A stretch of DNA of 64,000 nucleotides from Lichenihabitans psoromatis (lineage in GTDB: Bacteria > Pseudomonadota > Alphaproteobacteria > Rhizobiales > Beijerinckiaceae): positions 2,233,501 through 2,297,500 of the forward strand of contig NZ_CP036515.1 in the NCBI RefSeq assembly GCF_004323635.1, in the 5' to 3' direction. The notes beneath the pieces are model-generated. The model saw nothing but the letters and a program-made list of their open reading frames with translations, searched no databases and was not told the origin of the DNA. Shown here piece after piece: positions 16,111 to 25,598 of this stretch (position 1 is the first letter of the stretch; each line of letters starts with the position of its first letter). The translations under genes were made by a program, and so were the position numbers.

Positions 16111-17418
16111 TCAGCCCATCGTGGCCAACATGCCGACCGCCGCGAGGCCCATCACCAGCGTCGCGAGCCAACCGACACCTTTCAGGAGCGGCGGTAGGGC
16201 GAAGCGCCCCATGATGTCGGCGCGGCTGGCCAGCAACATCATCATGATCATGATCGGCACGGCCACGATGCCGTTGATGACAGCGCTCCAGAACAGCGCC
16301 TTGATGGGATCAATGGGTGTGAAGTTGAGAGCCGCGCCCACCAGCGTCGCCGCCGCGATGACACCATAGAACCCACGCGCTCGTCCCGGCTTGCGGGCGA
16401 GCCCCACATGCCAGCCGAGGGTCTCGCCGAGCGCATAGGCCGCGGAACCCGCCAAGACCGGGAGAGCCAACATCCCGGTGCCGATGATGCCGGCCGCGAA
16501 AATCACGAAAACAAAAGGACCGGCGATCGGCCTTAGCGCTTCGGCCGCTTGAGCGGAGGTCTGGATGTCGGTGACGCCGCTCTGATTCAGCGTCGCGGCC
16601 GTTGTGATGATGATGAACAAGGCGACGATGTTCGAGAGCGCCATGCCGACATAGGTGTCGGTCCGGATCCGGCGGAACTCCGCCTCGGCCTGTTCGGGCG
16701 CGCGTTCCAGTGGGCGAGCTCCCGTCCGTTCCTTGACGTCCTCGACCTCCTCCTCGGCTTGCCAGAAGAACAGATAGGGGCTGATCGTGGTGCCAAGGAC
16801 CGCAACGATACCGGTCAGATATGTCGCGTCATATTTGATCTCGGGGAGCACCAGCGCATGCGCCACGGTCAGCCACGGCACATGCACCACGAAGGCGACA
16901 CCCACATAGGCGAAGAGCGACACCGTCAGCCATTTGAGGACCGACACATAGCGCGAATAGCGGACGAATACCTCCAAGAGGACCGACACGACGCCGAAGA
17001 GCAGCACGTAGACGAGAGCCGGGCCGCCGATCAGCAGTTGGAGGGCGGCCGCCATCGCGCCGAGGTCGGCTCCGATGTTGATCGTGTTGGCGACGACCAG
17101 AAGTGCCACGAGACCATACAGCACCGGGGCGGGATAGTGGATCCGCAGGACACCCGCGATGCCGCGCCCCGTCACCCGGCCGATGCGCGCGCTGATCTCC
17201 TGAATGGCGCACATCAAGGGATAGCTGAACAGCATCGTCCAGCCGATCTGATAGCCAAATTGCGCGCCGACCTGCGAATAGGTCGCGATGCCGCTCGGGT
17301 CGTCGTCGGAGGCGCCGGTGATGAGGCCGGGACCAAGGACCTCGATGAGCTTCGGCCGTCGCGGTTGCTTGACGGCGTCCGGAGCATTTGGAGCCGCCGG
17401 CTGCATGGTCTCGGTCAT
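16111..17418 (-). CDS. Nramp (SLC11)-family divalent metal transporter, atypical motifs
   Basis: A 435-residue polytopic membrane protein of the Nramp family. The TM1 signature reads GASDDDPSGIATYSQVG instead of the usual DPGN. At the TM6 position TTISPYLFFWQAEEE replaces the canonical MPH-containing stretch, so the substrate may differ from Mn/Fe (Nramp-related magnesium transporters also deviate here). A long charged loop follows TM6. The start ATG 17416-17418 lies in the last unit of a 14-base tandem repeat of start-codon-containing sequence. Confidence 0.85.
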   Translation of the reverse strand: MTETMQPAAPNAPDAVKQPRRPKLIEVLGPGLITGASDDDPSGIATYSQVGAQFGYQIGWTMLFSYPLMCAIQEISARIGRVTGRGIAGVLRIHYPAPVLYGLVALLVVANTINIGADLGAMAAALQLLIGGPALVYVLLFGVVSVLLEVFVRYSRYVSVLKWLTVSLFAYVGVAFVVHVPWLTVAHALVLPEIKYDATYLTGIVAVLGTTISPYLFFWQAEEEVEDVKERTGARPLERAPEQAEAEFRRIRTDTYVGMALSNIVALFIIITTAATLNQSGVTDIQTSAQAAEALRPIAGPFVFVIFAAGIIGTGMLALPVLAGSAAYALGETLGWHVGLARKPGRARGFYGVIAAATLVGAALNFTPIDPIKALFWSAVINGIVAVPIMIMMMLLASRADIMGRFALPPLLKGVGWLATLVMGLAAVGMLATMG

Positions 17419-17462
17419 CGGGTATCGTTCATGGGGTATCGTTCATGGGGTCTCGATCATCG
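17407..17462 (-). repeat. Four 14-bp tandem units forming three overlapping minicistrons before the Nramp start
   Basis: Four units (17407-17420, 17421-17434, 17435-17448, 17449-17462), the middle two identical (plus strand GGTATCGTTCATGG). On the minus strand each contains an ATG. Three upstream five-codon ORFs, 17443-17460 (MIETP), 17429-17446 (MNDTP) and 17415-17432 (MNDTR), each end in a TGA that overlaps the next ATG (ATGA). The last overlaps the transporter start. No strong Shine-Dalgarno sequence precedes the first. Confidence 0.75.
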
Positions 17463-17641
17463 GCTTGGCTTGCCCACTTCGAGCGTTTCGGTTGCCGGGC
17501 GACCAGCGCCGCATGATGCTGCCACGCTCAAGCCAGGGTGTCACGCGCGACGGCCTTTCCGTGCCGTGTCATTTGCCCGTATCCTCCCCGACCGGTCCGC
17601 CTCGAGCGGCCCGCAGACATCGATAACCGGATGGAACCACC

Positions 17642-19189
17642 ATGACGGATGCGGTTCGGCTCGAACATGATCTTTTGGGCGACCGGGAGGTCGCTATGGA
17701 CGCGCTTTATGGCATCCACACGCTCCGGGCGCTCGAGAACTTCCCCATCACGGGTCTCCCGATCAGCATCTACCCTGATTTTATCGCGGCGCTGGCCAGC
17801 ATCAAACAGGCGGCCGCCGCTGCGAATGCCGAACTCGGGCTCCTCGATCCCGAGCGAGCCACGGCGATCCAAGCCGCCTGCGCCGAGATCCGCGCCGGGC
17901 AATGGCACCAACATTTCGTCGTCGATGTGCTGCAGGGCGGCGCCGGCACGTCGACCAACATGAATGCCAACGAGGTGATCGCCAATCGTGCCCTGGTGCT
18001 GATAGGGCATCGGCCGGGCGATTACGCCACGCTCGATCCGAACGAACAGGTCAACCTCAGCCAAAGCACCAACGACGTCTATCCGACCGCAATCAAATTG
18101 GCGGTTCACGCCGGGGTGTTCCGGCTGATCGACGCCATGGCGCTGCTTCGTGCAGCCTTCGACGCCAAGGCGACCGAATTCGCCGACGTGCTGAAGATGG
18201 GGCGGACGCAGCTGCAGGATGCCGTTCCGATGACGCTGGGGCAGGAATTCCGCACCTATGCGGTCATGGTGGCTGAGGACGAGGAGCGGCTCCGCGAGGC
18301 GGCGGCTTTGGTGTGCGAGATCAATCTTGGCGCGACCGCGATCGGTACCGGCATCAACACGCATCCGGCCTATTCGGCCGTCGTCTGCCAACGGTTGCGG
18401 GACCTGACCGGCATTCCGGTCGTGACGGCAGGAAATCTCATCGAGGCGACGCAGGATGCGGGCGTCTTCGTGCAACTCTCCGGCGTGTTGAAGCGCGTCG
18501 CCGTCAAGCTGTCGAAGATCTGCAACGATCTCCGTCTGCTGGCGAGCGGCCCACGCGCCGGCCTTGGCGAGATCAATTTGCCACCCGTACAGGCCGGATC
18601 GAGCATCATGCCGGGCAAGATCAATCCCGTGATCCCTGAAGCCGTGAACCAGGTTGCCTTCGAGGTGATCGGCAATGACACGACCATCACGTTCGCGGCT
18701 GCCTCCGGGCAATTGCAGCTCAATGCTTTCGAGCCGGTGATCGCCCACAGCCTCTTCAAGAGCCTGACGCATCTTCGCAACGGTTGCCTGATTCTGCAGC
18801 ATCGCTGTGTCAGCGGCATCACGGCCAACAAGGACCATCTGCGCCAAAGCGTCGAACGATCGATCGGGCTGGTGACGGCGCTCAACCCCTATATCGGCTA
18901 CGCCAATGCGAGTTCCGTGGCCCAGGAAGCCTATCAGACAGGTCGCCTTGTGGCCGATGTGGTGCTGGAGCGTGGACTGCTGACACGCGAGGCCCTCGAC
19001 GATCTGCTCAATCCCGCCGTGCTGACGCAGCCGCGTGCCGTGCAGGCCGCTTACCGACCCGGATCGCCCGGTGCCGCGCCGGCCCCAGACGCACCGGCCT
19101 CGGCGCGGACGGTCGCGCCGACCGTGCCCGAGGTGCTAGTGGGCGACGGGTCTGAACCGGGCACCGCCGCACCGACCGAGGCGCACTGA
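17642..19189 (+). CDS. aspA: Aspartate ammonia-lyase
   Basis: A 515-residue member of the fumarase/aspartase superfamily that interconverts L-aspartate with fumarate and ammonia. The signature loop GSSIMPGKINPVIPE, near residues 319-333, and TNDVYPTAIK are present. The N-terminus VRLEHDLLGDREV and DALYGIHTLRA match aspartases better than fumarases. A Pro/Ala-rich tail of about 40 residues follows the catalytic core. Monocistronic, divergent from the Nramp-type gene. Confidence 0.87.
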   Translation: MTDAVRLEHDLLGDREVAMDALYGIHTLRALENFPITGLPISIYPDFIAALASIKQAAAAANAELGLLDPERATAIQAACAEIRAGQWHQHFVVDVLQGGAGTSTNMNANEVIANRALVLIGHRPGDYATLDPNEQVNLSQSTNDVYPTAIKLAVHAGVFRLIDAMALLRAAFDAKATEFADVLKMGRTQLQDAVPMTLGQEFRTYAVMVAEDEERLREAAALVCEINLGATAIGTGINTHPAYSAVVCQRLRDLTGIPVVTAGNLIEATQDAGVFVQLSGVLKRVAVKLSKICNDLRLLASGPRAGLGEINLPPVQAGSSIMPGKINPVIPEAVNQVAFEVIGNDTTITFAAASGQLQLNAFEPVIAHSLFKSLTHLRNGCLILQHRCVSGITANKDHLRQSVERSIGLVTALNPYIGYANASSVAQEAYQTGRLVADVVLERGLLTREALDDLLNPAVLTQPRAVQAAYRPGSPGAAPAPDAPASARTVAPTVPEVLVGDGSEPGTAAPTEAH

Positions 19190-19213
19190 GGCCGCGCCCT
19201 CCACAGGGTGCGT

Positions 19214-20617
19214 TCAGGAGCGCGTCATCCGGTTCCACGCATCGAGACCCGCGATTTTATAGGCTTCGGCAAGCGTCGGGTAGTTGAATGAATTCTCGAT
19301 GAAATAGTCGATCGTGCCTTTCAGGTTGAGGACCGCCTGGCCGATATGGATCAACTCGGTCGCGCCCTCGCCAACAATATGAACGCCGAGGAGACGCCGG
19401 GTCTTGAGCGAGAAGATCATTTTCATCATGCCGGTTTCAAGCCCCATGATGTGACCACGCGAGGTTTCGCGAAACCGGGCGATGCCGCATTCGTAAGGGA
19501 TGCCGCGCTTGCGGATCTCCTCCTCGTTGAGGCCGACAGTTGAAATTTCAGGCACCGAATAGATCCCGTAGGGGAAGAACTCGGGCGGGGGCGGGGGCTC
19601 GAGCCCGAAGGCGTGGCAGGCAGCAAGGCGCCCTTGCTCCATCGAGGTCGAGGCGAGGCTCGGGAAACCGATGACGTCCCCGGCCGCATAGATATGCGGC
19701 ACGATGGTCTGCAGCGTCCGTGGCTCCACCGCGATGCGGCCGCGATGGTCCGTCGCTAGCCCGGCGGCTTCGAGGTTGAGCGTGTCGGTCGCGCCCACGC
19801 GCCCGGCCGCGAAGAGCAGCATGTCGCTGATCACGGTGCGGCCGTCGCTCAGCTTGGTCGCGATCGTCGTGTCGTCCCGGAGTTCGATCGTGGTCACGGC
19901 CGAGCCGAGCCGGAGCGCCACGTTGCGGTCGCGCAGATCATGCACGAACTCCTCGATCAATTCCTTGTCGATGAAGTCGAGAAAGGTCGGGCGTGGCTCG
20001 ATCAGCGTCACGGCGACATCGAGGGCGCTCATGATCGTCGCATATTCGACCCCGATGACGCCGGCCCCAATGACCGTGAGGCTGCGCGGCAAGCGCTTCA
20101 TCTCGATGATCTCGTCGCTGTCGAACACGCTCACGCCGTTGAACGGGACATAATCGGGACGAAACGGTCGCGTGCCGCAGGCGATGAGGATGTGTTGGGC
20201 GAAATGCACGCTTTTCTCACCCGCGTCGGTCGTCACTTCGACGCTATTCGGATCGACGAACCGCGCCGCACCCCGGACGGTCTTGACGCCATTGCGGCTG
20301 AATTGATGCTCGAGGACCTCGACCTCGTGATCGAGCGTCTTGTGAAGGCGCGCCATGAGGTCGGTCGCGTCGATGTCGTGTTTGACCCGATAGGACCGGC
20401 CATAAAAGCCGCGCTCCCGCCAGCCCGACAGATTCAGCACCGTCTCGCGCAGCGTCTTGGACGGGATGGTGCCGGTATGGACCGACACGCCGCCGACCCG
20501 GCGCCCCTTCTCGATGACCAGCACGGATTTGCCGAGTTTGGCGGTTTGCACGGCGGCCCGCCGCCCCGAGGGGCCACTCCCGATCACGATCATGTCGAAT
20601 TCGTACATGCGGGTCAT
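19214..20617 (-). CDS. sthA: Soluble NAD(P)+ transhydrogenase (Si-specific)
   Basis: About 467 residues. It has the FAD motif VIGSGPSGRRAAVQTAKLG at the N-terminus and a second dinucleotide site VIGAGVIGVEYATIMSAL. In the redox-active position it has VSVHTGTIPSKTLRE instead of the paired cysteines of lipoamide dehydrogenase, which identifies SthA. The C-terminal dimerisation domain ends in NYPTLAEAYKIAGLD. It balances NADH and NADPH. ATG 20617 or 20608 could be the start; a 78-base N-terminal extension to 20695 is unlikely. Confidence 0.88.
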   Translation of the reverse strand: MTRMYEFDMIVIGSGPSGRRAAVQTAKLGKSVLVIEKGRRVGGVSVHTGTIPSKTLRETVLNLSGWRERGFYGRSYRVKHDIDATDLMARLHKTLDHEVEVLEHQFSRNGVKTVRGAARFVDPNSVEVTTDAGEKSVHFAQHILIACGTRPFRPDYVPFNGVSVFDSDEIIEMKRLPRSLTVIGAGVIGVEYATIMSALDVAVTLIEPRPTFLDFIDKELIEEFVHDLRDRNVALRLGSAVTTIELRDDTTIATKLSDGRTVISDMLLFAAGRVGATDTLNLEAAGLATDHRGRIAVEPRTLQTIVPHIYAAGDVIGFPSLASTSMEQGRLAACHAFGLEPPPPPEFFPYGIYSVPEISTVGLNEEEIRKRGIPYECGIARFRETSRGHIMGLETGMMKMIFSLKTRRLLGVHIVGEGATELIHIGQAVLNLKGTIDYFIENSFNYPTLAEAYKIAGLDAWNRMTRS

Positions 20618-20776
20618 TCTCGTCGGTCGGAGCGGAGCGGAGTCGCGTCGGACTTGCAAGATCCGATCCCATCCCACTCCATCTGCGGGCTTCATTGCAA
20701 GTTGACGACGGTCCGGGCGGATCGAGCGGCAATTTCGGCTTGCCTTGCGGGCCGGCTCGGTTCATCGCCTGCCGTG

Positions 20777-21091
20777 ATGACGCGACAGACCTCCATCGAA
20801 ACAGCCTTGCGGCGCTTGGCGCCAGCTATTCCGGCGCATGAATTTGCGGTGGTGGTCGACCATGCCTGCGGCAGCCCCGCTCTCAAGCGGGCCACGCCCG
20901 AAGAAGCCGCGTGGCTATCGCTCGTGGCCTACATCCGGCATCGGATGACGGATTATGACGAGTTGCTGGCCGACCATTATGATGTGGACAGCGCCCGTTA
21001 TTTCGTCGCTGACGACATGCGCGAGATTTTGCGGGACTGGGGCGTTCGCCGCGCCTTGGCGCCCGATGGCGGCGATGGCGGCGGCGCCTGA
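20777..21091 (+). CDS. DUF2293 protein
   Basis: A 104-residue cytosolic protein with the DUF2293 pattern: IPAHEFAVVVDHA, then EEAAWLSLVAYIRH, then DSARYFVADDMREILRDWGVRR. A GTGATG pair starts it; ATG 20777 is used. Function unknown. Divergent from sthA, upstream of the decarboxylase by about 90 bases. Confidence 0.8.
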   Translation: MTRQTSIETALRRLAPAIPAHEFAVVVDHACGSPALKRATPEEAAWLSLVAYIRHRMTDYDELLADHYDVDSARYFVADDMREILRDWGVRRALAPDGGDGGGA

Positions 21092-21184
21092 TCGGGACCG
21101 TGACGGACGCGATTCGAGGCGCCGTCACAAGATCGTCAAAGACCGAAGCGTAGGACTAGTTTTTTCTTCAGGATCGCGAGCCAC

Positions 21185-23548
21185 ATGGACTTCTTTCGTC
21201 GTTTCACCGTCCTGATCTGCGCGCCCAATTTCGATCCCGACGATCTCGAGGGCGTGCGGGTTCAGCAGATCATCTCCTCGGTCGAGAAACTCGGCTTCGA
21301 AGTGGTGCGTGCGCGACGGGTCGACGACGCGGCCATTGCGGTGCAGACCGATGCGGCGATCGGCTGCATGGTCGTGGATTGGGGCAAGCGCGGCCTCGAC
21401 GGCAAGGCCGCGGCGCTGATCGACCTGATGCGGAAGCGCGGCCTCGAAATGCCGATCATCATCATGGTGCGCCGCAAGCGCCTCGAGGATATTCCGGTCG
21501 AAGTGCTGGACTTCATCGACGGCTATATCTTTCTCGCGGAAGAAACGCCGGATTTCATCGCTCGCAATCTCGTCAGCCGTCTGAAGCAATATGCCGAGAC
21601 GCTGAAGACGCCCTTCTTCGGCGCGCTGGTGGATTATGCGGAGGAGGGGAACCAGCTCTGGACCTGTCCCGGCCATAATGGCGGCATCTTCTACAATCGC
21701 AGCCCGATCGGGCGCATCTTCGTCGAACATCTCGGCGAGGCGGTGTTCCGCGACGATCTCGACAATTCGGTGCTCGATCTCGGTGATCTGCTGGTCCACG
21801 AGGGGCCGGCCTTGCAGGCCCAAAAGGAAGCGGCTGTCATTTTCGGCGCCGAAAAGACCTATTTCGTGCTCAACGGCACCTCGGCCTCGAACAAGATCGT
21901 GCTGTCGGCTCTCGTCACGGACGGTGACCTCGTGCTGTTCGACCGCAACAACCACAAGGCGGCGGTACATGGCGCGCTCTTCTTGGGCGGTGCCATCCCT
22001 GTATTTCTCGAAACCGATCGCAACGCCTTCGGCCTGATCGGCCCGATCTATCACGAGGCGCTGGATGAAGCGGCCATACGCGAGAAGATCCGCACCAATC
22101 CGCTGATCGAAGATAAGGACGCGTGGCAGCGCGAACGGCCGTTCCGCGTCGCCGTGATCGAGCAATGCACCTATGACGGCACGATCTATAACGCCGAGAT
22201 GATCCTGGCCAAGATCGGCCACCTCTGCGACTACATCCTGTTCGACGAGGCCTGGGCCGGCTTCATGAAGTTCCATCCGCTATTTGCTGGAAGCTTCGCC
22301 ATGGGCCTGAAATCACTCGACGAAACCTCGCCTGGTATCATCGCGACTCAATCGACGCATAAACAGCTCGCGAGCTTTTCGCAGGCCTCGCAGATCCACA
22401 CCAAGGATAGCCACATCCGCGGGCAGACCCGGCGTGTCGAGCATCGGCGTTTCAACGAAAGCTTCCTGCTGCACGCGTCGACCTCGCCCTTCTATCCGAT
22501 CTTCGCCTCGCTCGATGTCGGCGCACAGATGATGAAGGGCCGCTCCGGCGTCGTGCTGTGGGATGATACGATCCGGCTCGGCATCGAATTGCGGAAAAAG
22601 CTTCGCGCGATCCGGCGCGAGTTCGAGGACAAGGAGCAGGATCCGCTGCGCCGTTGGTTCTTCGATCCCTTCGTGGCCGACAAGGTCAGCCTTCCGCCTC
22701 TCGTCGACGGCGACGAGCCGCGCGAAGCCACTTGGGAAAGCGTGCCGACCGACGAACTCGCAGCGGGCCGGCAATATTGGGAATATACGCCGGGAGCGGC
22801 TTGGCACGGGTTTACCCATGTGGCCGAGCATTACGCCATGACGGACCCGGCTAAGCTGACCATCCTGACGCCGGGCTTCGACCGGACGACCGGCGCCTAT
22901 GCGGAGCATGGTGTTCCGGCCCCGATCGTGGCGCAATATCTGCGCGAAAACCGTGTGGTTGCGGAGAAGAACGATCTCAACTCTTTGCTGTTCCTCCTGA
23001 CGCCGGGCGTCGAGTCCAGCAAGGCCGGTACGTTGATCAGTGCCCTCGTCGCCTTCAAGCGGCTGCATGATGAAAACGTGCCGCTGGAGGAGGCCATGCC
23101 GGAATTCGTCAATCGACGCCCCAAACGGTATCGCGGCCTTCGCTTGCGCGACCTCTGTCACGATTTCCACGCCTTCCACCGCGATGCCGGAACCAGCGCG
23201 ATGCAGAAGGCGCAGTTTTCGCCAGCCCATCTGCCCGATATGGTGATGGAGCCGCACGAGGCCGTGAAGCAATTAACCCGCAACAAGGTCGACTATCTGC
23301 CGATCGACCAGATCGACGGCCGCATCGCCACGACGCTGATGCTGGTCTATCCGCCCGGCATCGGAACCCTTGTGCCGGGCGAGCGGATCAACGAACGGTC
23401 GAAGCCGATGCTGGATTATTTCAAGATGTTCGAGCGAAGCGCCAATCTGTTCCCGGGCTTCGAGGCTGAAATCCAGGGGCTCTATCGGGAAGTCGCGGCG
23501 GATGGCGCGATCCGGTTTTATACCTACGTGACGCGCGAGGGGCTTTAA
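21185..23548 (+). CDS. Orn/Lys/Arg decarboxylase (group III, PLP)
   Basis: A 787-residue fold-type I PLP enzyme. The N-terminal receiver-like wing domain is at about 1-130. The PLP domain follows with the cofactor lysine K393 in TQSTHKQLASFSQ and the upstream FDEAWAGF Asp that contacts the pyridine nitrogen. The C-terminal domain ends RFYTYVTREGL. It decarboxylates a basic amino acid to a polyamine precursor, consuming a proton; which of ornithine, lysine or arginine is not decided. Start ATG follows GGATCGCGAG. Confidence 0.87.
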   Translation: MDFFRRFTVLICAPNFDPDDLEGVRVQQIISSVEKLGFEVVRARRVDDAAIAVQTDAAIGCMVVDWGKRGLDGKAAALIDLMRKRGLEMPIIIMVRRKRLEDIPVEVLDFIDGYIFLAEETPDFIARNLVSRLKQYAETLKTPFFGALVDYAEEGNQLWTCPGHNGGIFYNRSPIGRIFVEHLGEAVFRDDLDNSVLDLGDLLVHEGPALQAQKEAAVIFGAEKTYFVLNGTSASNKIVLSALVTDGDLVLFDRNNHKAAVHGALFLGGAIPVFLETDRNAFGLIGPIYHEALDEAAIREKIRTNPLIEDKDAWQRERPFRVAVIEQCTYDGTIYNAEMILAKIGHLCDYILFDEAWAGFMKFHPLFAGSFAMGLKSLDETSPGIIATQSTHKQLASFSQASQIHTKDSHIRGQTRRVEHRRFNESFLLHASTSPFYPIFASLDVGAQMMKGRSGVVLWDDTIRLGIELRKKLRAIRREFEDKEQDPLRRWFFDPFVADKVSLPPLVDGDEPREATWESVPTDELAAGRQYWEYTPGAAWHGFTHVAEHYAMTDPAKLTILTPGFDRTTGAYAEHGVPAPIVAQYLRENRVVAEKNDLNSLLFLLTPGVESSKAGTLISALVAFKRLHDENVPLEEAMPEFVNRRPKRYRGLRLRDLCHDFHAFHRDAGTSAMQKAQFSPAHLPDMVMEPHEAVKQLTRNKVDYLPIDQIDGRIATTLMLVYPPGIGTLVPGERINERSKPMLDYFKMFERSANLFPGFEAEIQGLYREVAADGAIRFYTYVTREGL

Positions 23549-23550
23549 CC

Positions 23551-24147
23551 TTGGAGAGTCCAGGAGAGATCACGATCCGACCGTCGTCGGATGCGGACGT
23601 GCCGGCGATGCTGGCCATCTACGCGCACCATATCCAGCGCGGCGTCGGCGAACTCGGCGATTATGAGCCCGAGCCGCCCAATGCCGAGGATCTGAAACGC
23701 CGCCGCAAGACGATGCGGAAAAAGCGGCTCCCCCATCTTGTGGCCGAGCGGGACGGCGTTGTGGCCGGGTATGCCTATGCGGTGCCGTTTCGCAAGCGCC
23801 CCGCTTACCGCTACACGTTGAAACACTCGATCTACGTGCATCACGAACATCTGCATGCCGGCATCGGCCGTCGGTTGCTGCCGGCCTTGATCGAGGCCTG
23901 CGCGGCCGGTGGCTATCGCCAGATTATTGGCTATATCGATGGCGCCAACGAGGCCTCGATCCGGCTGCATGAATCATGCGGCTTCAAGCGCGTCGGCATC
24001 CTGCCGTCGGTCGGCTACAAATTCGGCCATTGGAGCGACAGCGTCATGGTCCAATGCGCGCTCGGCGACGGCGATACGACCCAGCCGAAAACCTGGATCC
24101 ACGCCCGCAACATCGCGGCGGATCGCTCACATCGGGACCTTCATTGA
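23551..24147 (+). CDS. GNAT N-acetyltransferase (Pat/phosphinothricin-type)
   Basis: A 198-residue acetyltransferase with ITIRPSSDADVPAMLAIYAHHI at the N-terminus, a KHSIYVHHEHLHAGIGRRLL acetyl-CoA loop and GANEASIRLHESCGFKRVGI, typical of the phosphinothricin acetyltransferase-like subgroup. The start is TTG 23551, two bases after the decarboxylase stop, with GAGGGG upstream inside that gene, so the pair is probably cotranscribed. Substrate unknown. Confidence 0.8.
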   Translation: MESPGEITIRPSSDADVPAMLAIYAHHIQRGVGELGDYEPEPPNAEDLKRRRKTMRKKRLPHLVAERDGVVAGYAYAVPFRKRPAYRYTLKHSIYVHHEHLHAGIGRRLLPALIEACAAGGYRQIIGYIDGANEASIRLHESCGFKRVGILPSVGYKFGHWSDSVMVQCALGDGDTTQPKTWIHARNIAADRSHRDLH

Positions 24148-24194
24148 GCAGCGCGCCGGTCCTGGCCTGAGGCGCGCGCGATCGTCTGGTGAGT

Positions 24195-24221
24195 GGCCGA
24201 CGCCCGGAAGCGTCGGCCTTT
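24195..24221. terminator. Bidirectional terminator between acetyltransferase and ppk2
   Basis: Perfect 9-bp stem GGCCGACGC / GCGTCGGCC with a six-base loop, followed by TTT on the plus strand, between convergent genes. Confidence 0.6.
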
Positions 24222-24229
24222 GGCTTGCG

Positions 24230-25156
24230 TCAGTAGCGCGAGGGAACGTGCATCTCGGCCGGGACCGGATGGCGCACGTAATCGGCATGGTGGACGCGTT
24301 CGGGCAGGACGACCGGCGCGCGGGGCACGTCCTCATGCGGAATCTGGCTAAGCAGATGCGCGATGCAATTGAGCCGCGCCTTCTTCTTATCAACCGCCTC
24401 GACGACCCACCAGGGCGCTTCCGGAATATTGGTCTTGGCCAGCATCGCTTCCTTGGCCTTGGTGTAATCCTCCCAGCGGCTGCGGGATTCGACATCCATC
24501 GGGCTGAGCTTCCACTGCTTGAGCGGATCGTGGATCCGCATGTTGAAGCGGAATTCCTGCTCTTCGTCGGTGATCGAGAACCAATATTTGATCAGGATGA
24601 TGCCGGACCGGACCAGCATCCGTTCGAACTCTGGAACCGAACGGAAAAATTCTTCGACCTCGGCTTCGGTGCAGAAGCCCATGACGCGCTCGACCCCGGC
24701 GCGATTGTACCAGCTGCGATCGAGCAGCACCATTTCACCGGCGGCCGGCAGATGCGCCACATAGCGTTGGAAATACCATTGTGTCCGCTCGCGCTCGCTC
24801 GGCGCCGGCAGTGCCACGACGCGGCACACGCGCGGATTGAGCCGCTGGGTGATGCGCTTGATGACCCCGCCCTTGCCGGCGCTGTCCCGACCTTCGAAGA
24901 TCACCACGACTTTCAGCTTCTGGTGCTGGACCCAATCCTGCAGACGCACGAGATCGCGCTGCAGGCGGAACAACTCCTTGAAATAGACCCGCCGATCGAG
25001 AGACTCGCGCTCGGGATGGTCGGAGAGCGAATCCAGCGCTTGTTCGAGGCGCTGATCGTCCATTTCAAGTTCGAGTTCCTCGTCGAAGCTGTCTGCGATC
25101 TCGTTCTGGATCCGTTGCACATCCGACATGGGATTGGGGGTATGCTGGTCGTTCAT
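24230..25156 (-). CDS. ppk2: Polyphosphate kinase 2
   Basis: A 308-residue P-loop kinase of the PPK2 family, which transfers phosphate between polyphosphate and nucleotides. The Walker A is in EGRDSAGKGGVIKRI, near residues 93-107. The lid-like RTQWYFQRYVAHLP and Walker B LLDRSWYNRAGVE follow. The acidic N-terminus (about 50 residues) is usual. ATG 25154-25156 is chosen because CTGGAGCC lies upstream; an 18-codon extension exists. It lies next to the phosphate regulon, though on the other side of a small divergent gene. Confidence 0.9.
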   Translation of the reverse strand: MNDQHTPNPMSDVQRIQNEIADSFDEELELEMDDQRLEQALDSLSDHPERESLDRRVYFKELFRLQRDLVRLQDWVQHQKLKVVVIFEGRDSAGKGGVIKRITQRLNPRVCRVVALPAPSERERTQWYFQRYVAHLPAAGEMVLLDRSWYNRAGVERVMGFCTEAEVEEFFRSVPEFERMLVRSGIILIKYWFSITDEEQEFRFNMRIHDPLKQWKLSPMDVESRSRWEDYTKAKEAMLAKTNIPEAPWWVVEAVDKKKARLNCIAHLLSQIPHEDVPRAPVVLPERVHHADYVRHPVPAEMHVPSRY

Positions 25157-25280
25157 TCGCGGCTCCAGGGTCTGTCTCGTTGCAGTTTCGGATTTTCGGA
25201 TGGCACGCATGTGACAAGGTCGCCCACAAGCTTGGCGCCACGATGCGGGGAGACGACGACGTCAAATGCACGAGGCCGTC

Positions 25281-25589
25281 ATGGTGTTGATTCAGGTCCT
25301 GCTTCCGGTTTTCGACAATGATAGTCGCCTGTTTCCGAAATCGCATTACGAGACGATGGCGGCTGCTCTGACCGAGCGTTTCGGCGGCGTCACGGCCTAT
25401 ACGCGCTCGCCGGCCGAGGGGCATTGGAAGCGCGGTGGCCAGCCGACCAGCCGTGACGAGATCGTCGTGATGGAGATCATGTGCGATGACCTCGACCGCG
25501 CGTGGTGGAGCGACTATCGGCAACATCTCGAGACGATTTTCCGCCAGGAAGCCGTCATTATCCGCGCGCAGGAGATGATGCTGCTTTAG
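25281..25589 (+). CDS. Conserved hypothetical protein
   Basis: A 102-residue soluble protein starting MVLIQVLLPVFDNDSRLFP and ending FRQEAVIIRAQEMMLL. GAGG lies six bases before ATG 25281, which favours this start over ATG 25266. Its ferredoxin-like alternating pattern (strand, helix after FP, strand, DEIVVMEIMCDD) is only a visual impression. Function unknown. Confidence 0.6.
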   Translation: MVLIQVLLPVFDNDSRLFPKSHYETMAAALTERFGGVTAYTRSPAEGHWKRGGQPTSRDEIVVMEIMCDDLDRAWWSDYRQHLETIFRQEAVIIRAQEMMLL

Positions 25590-25598
25590 GAACGGGCC

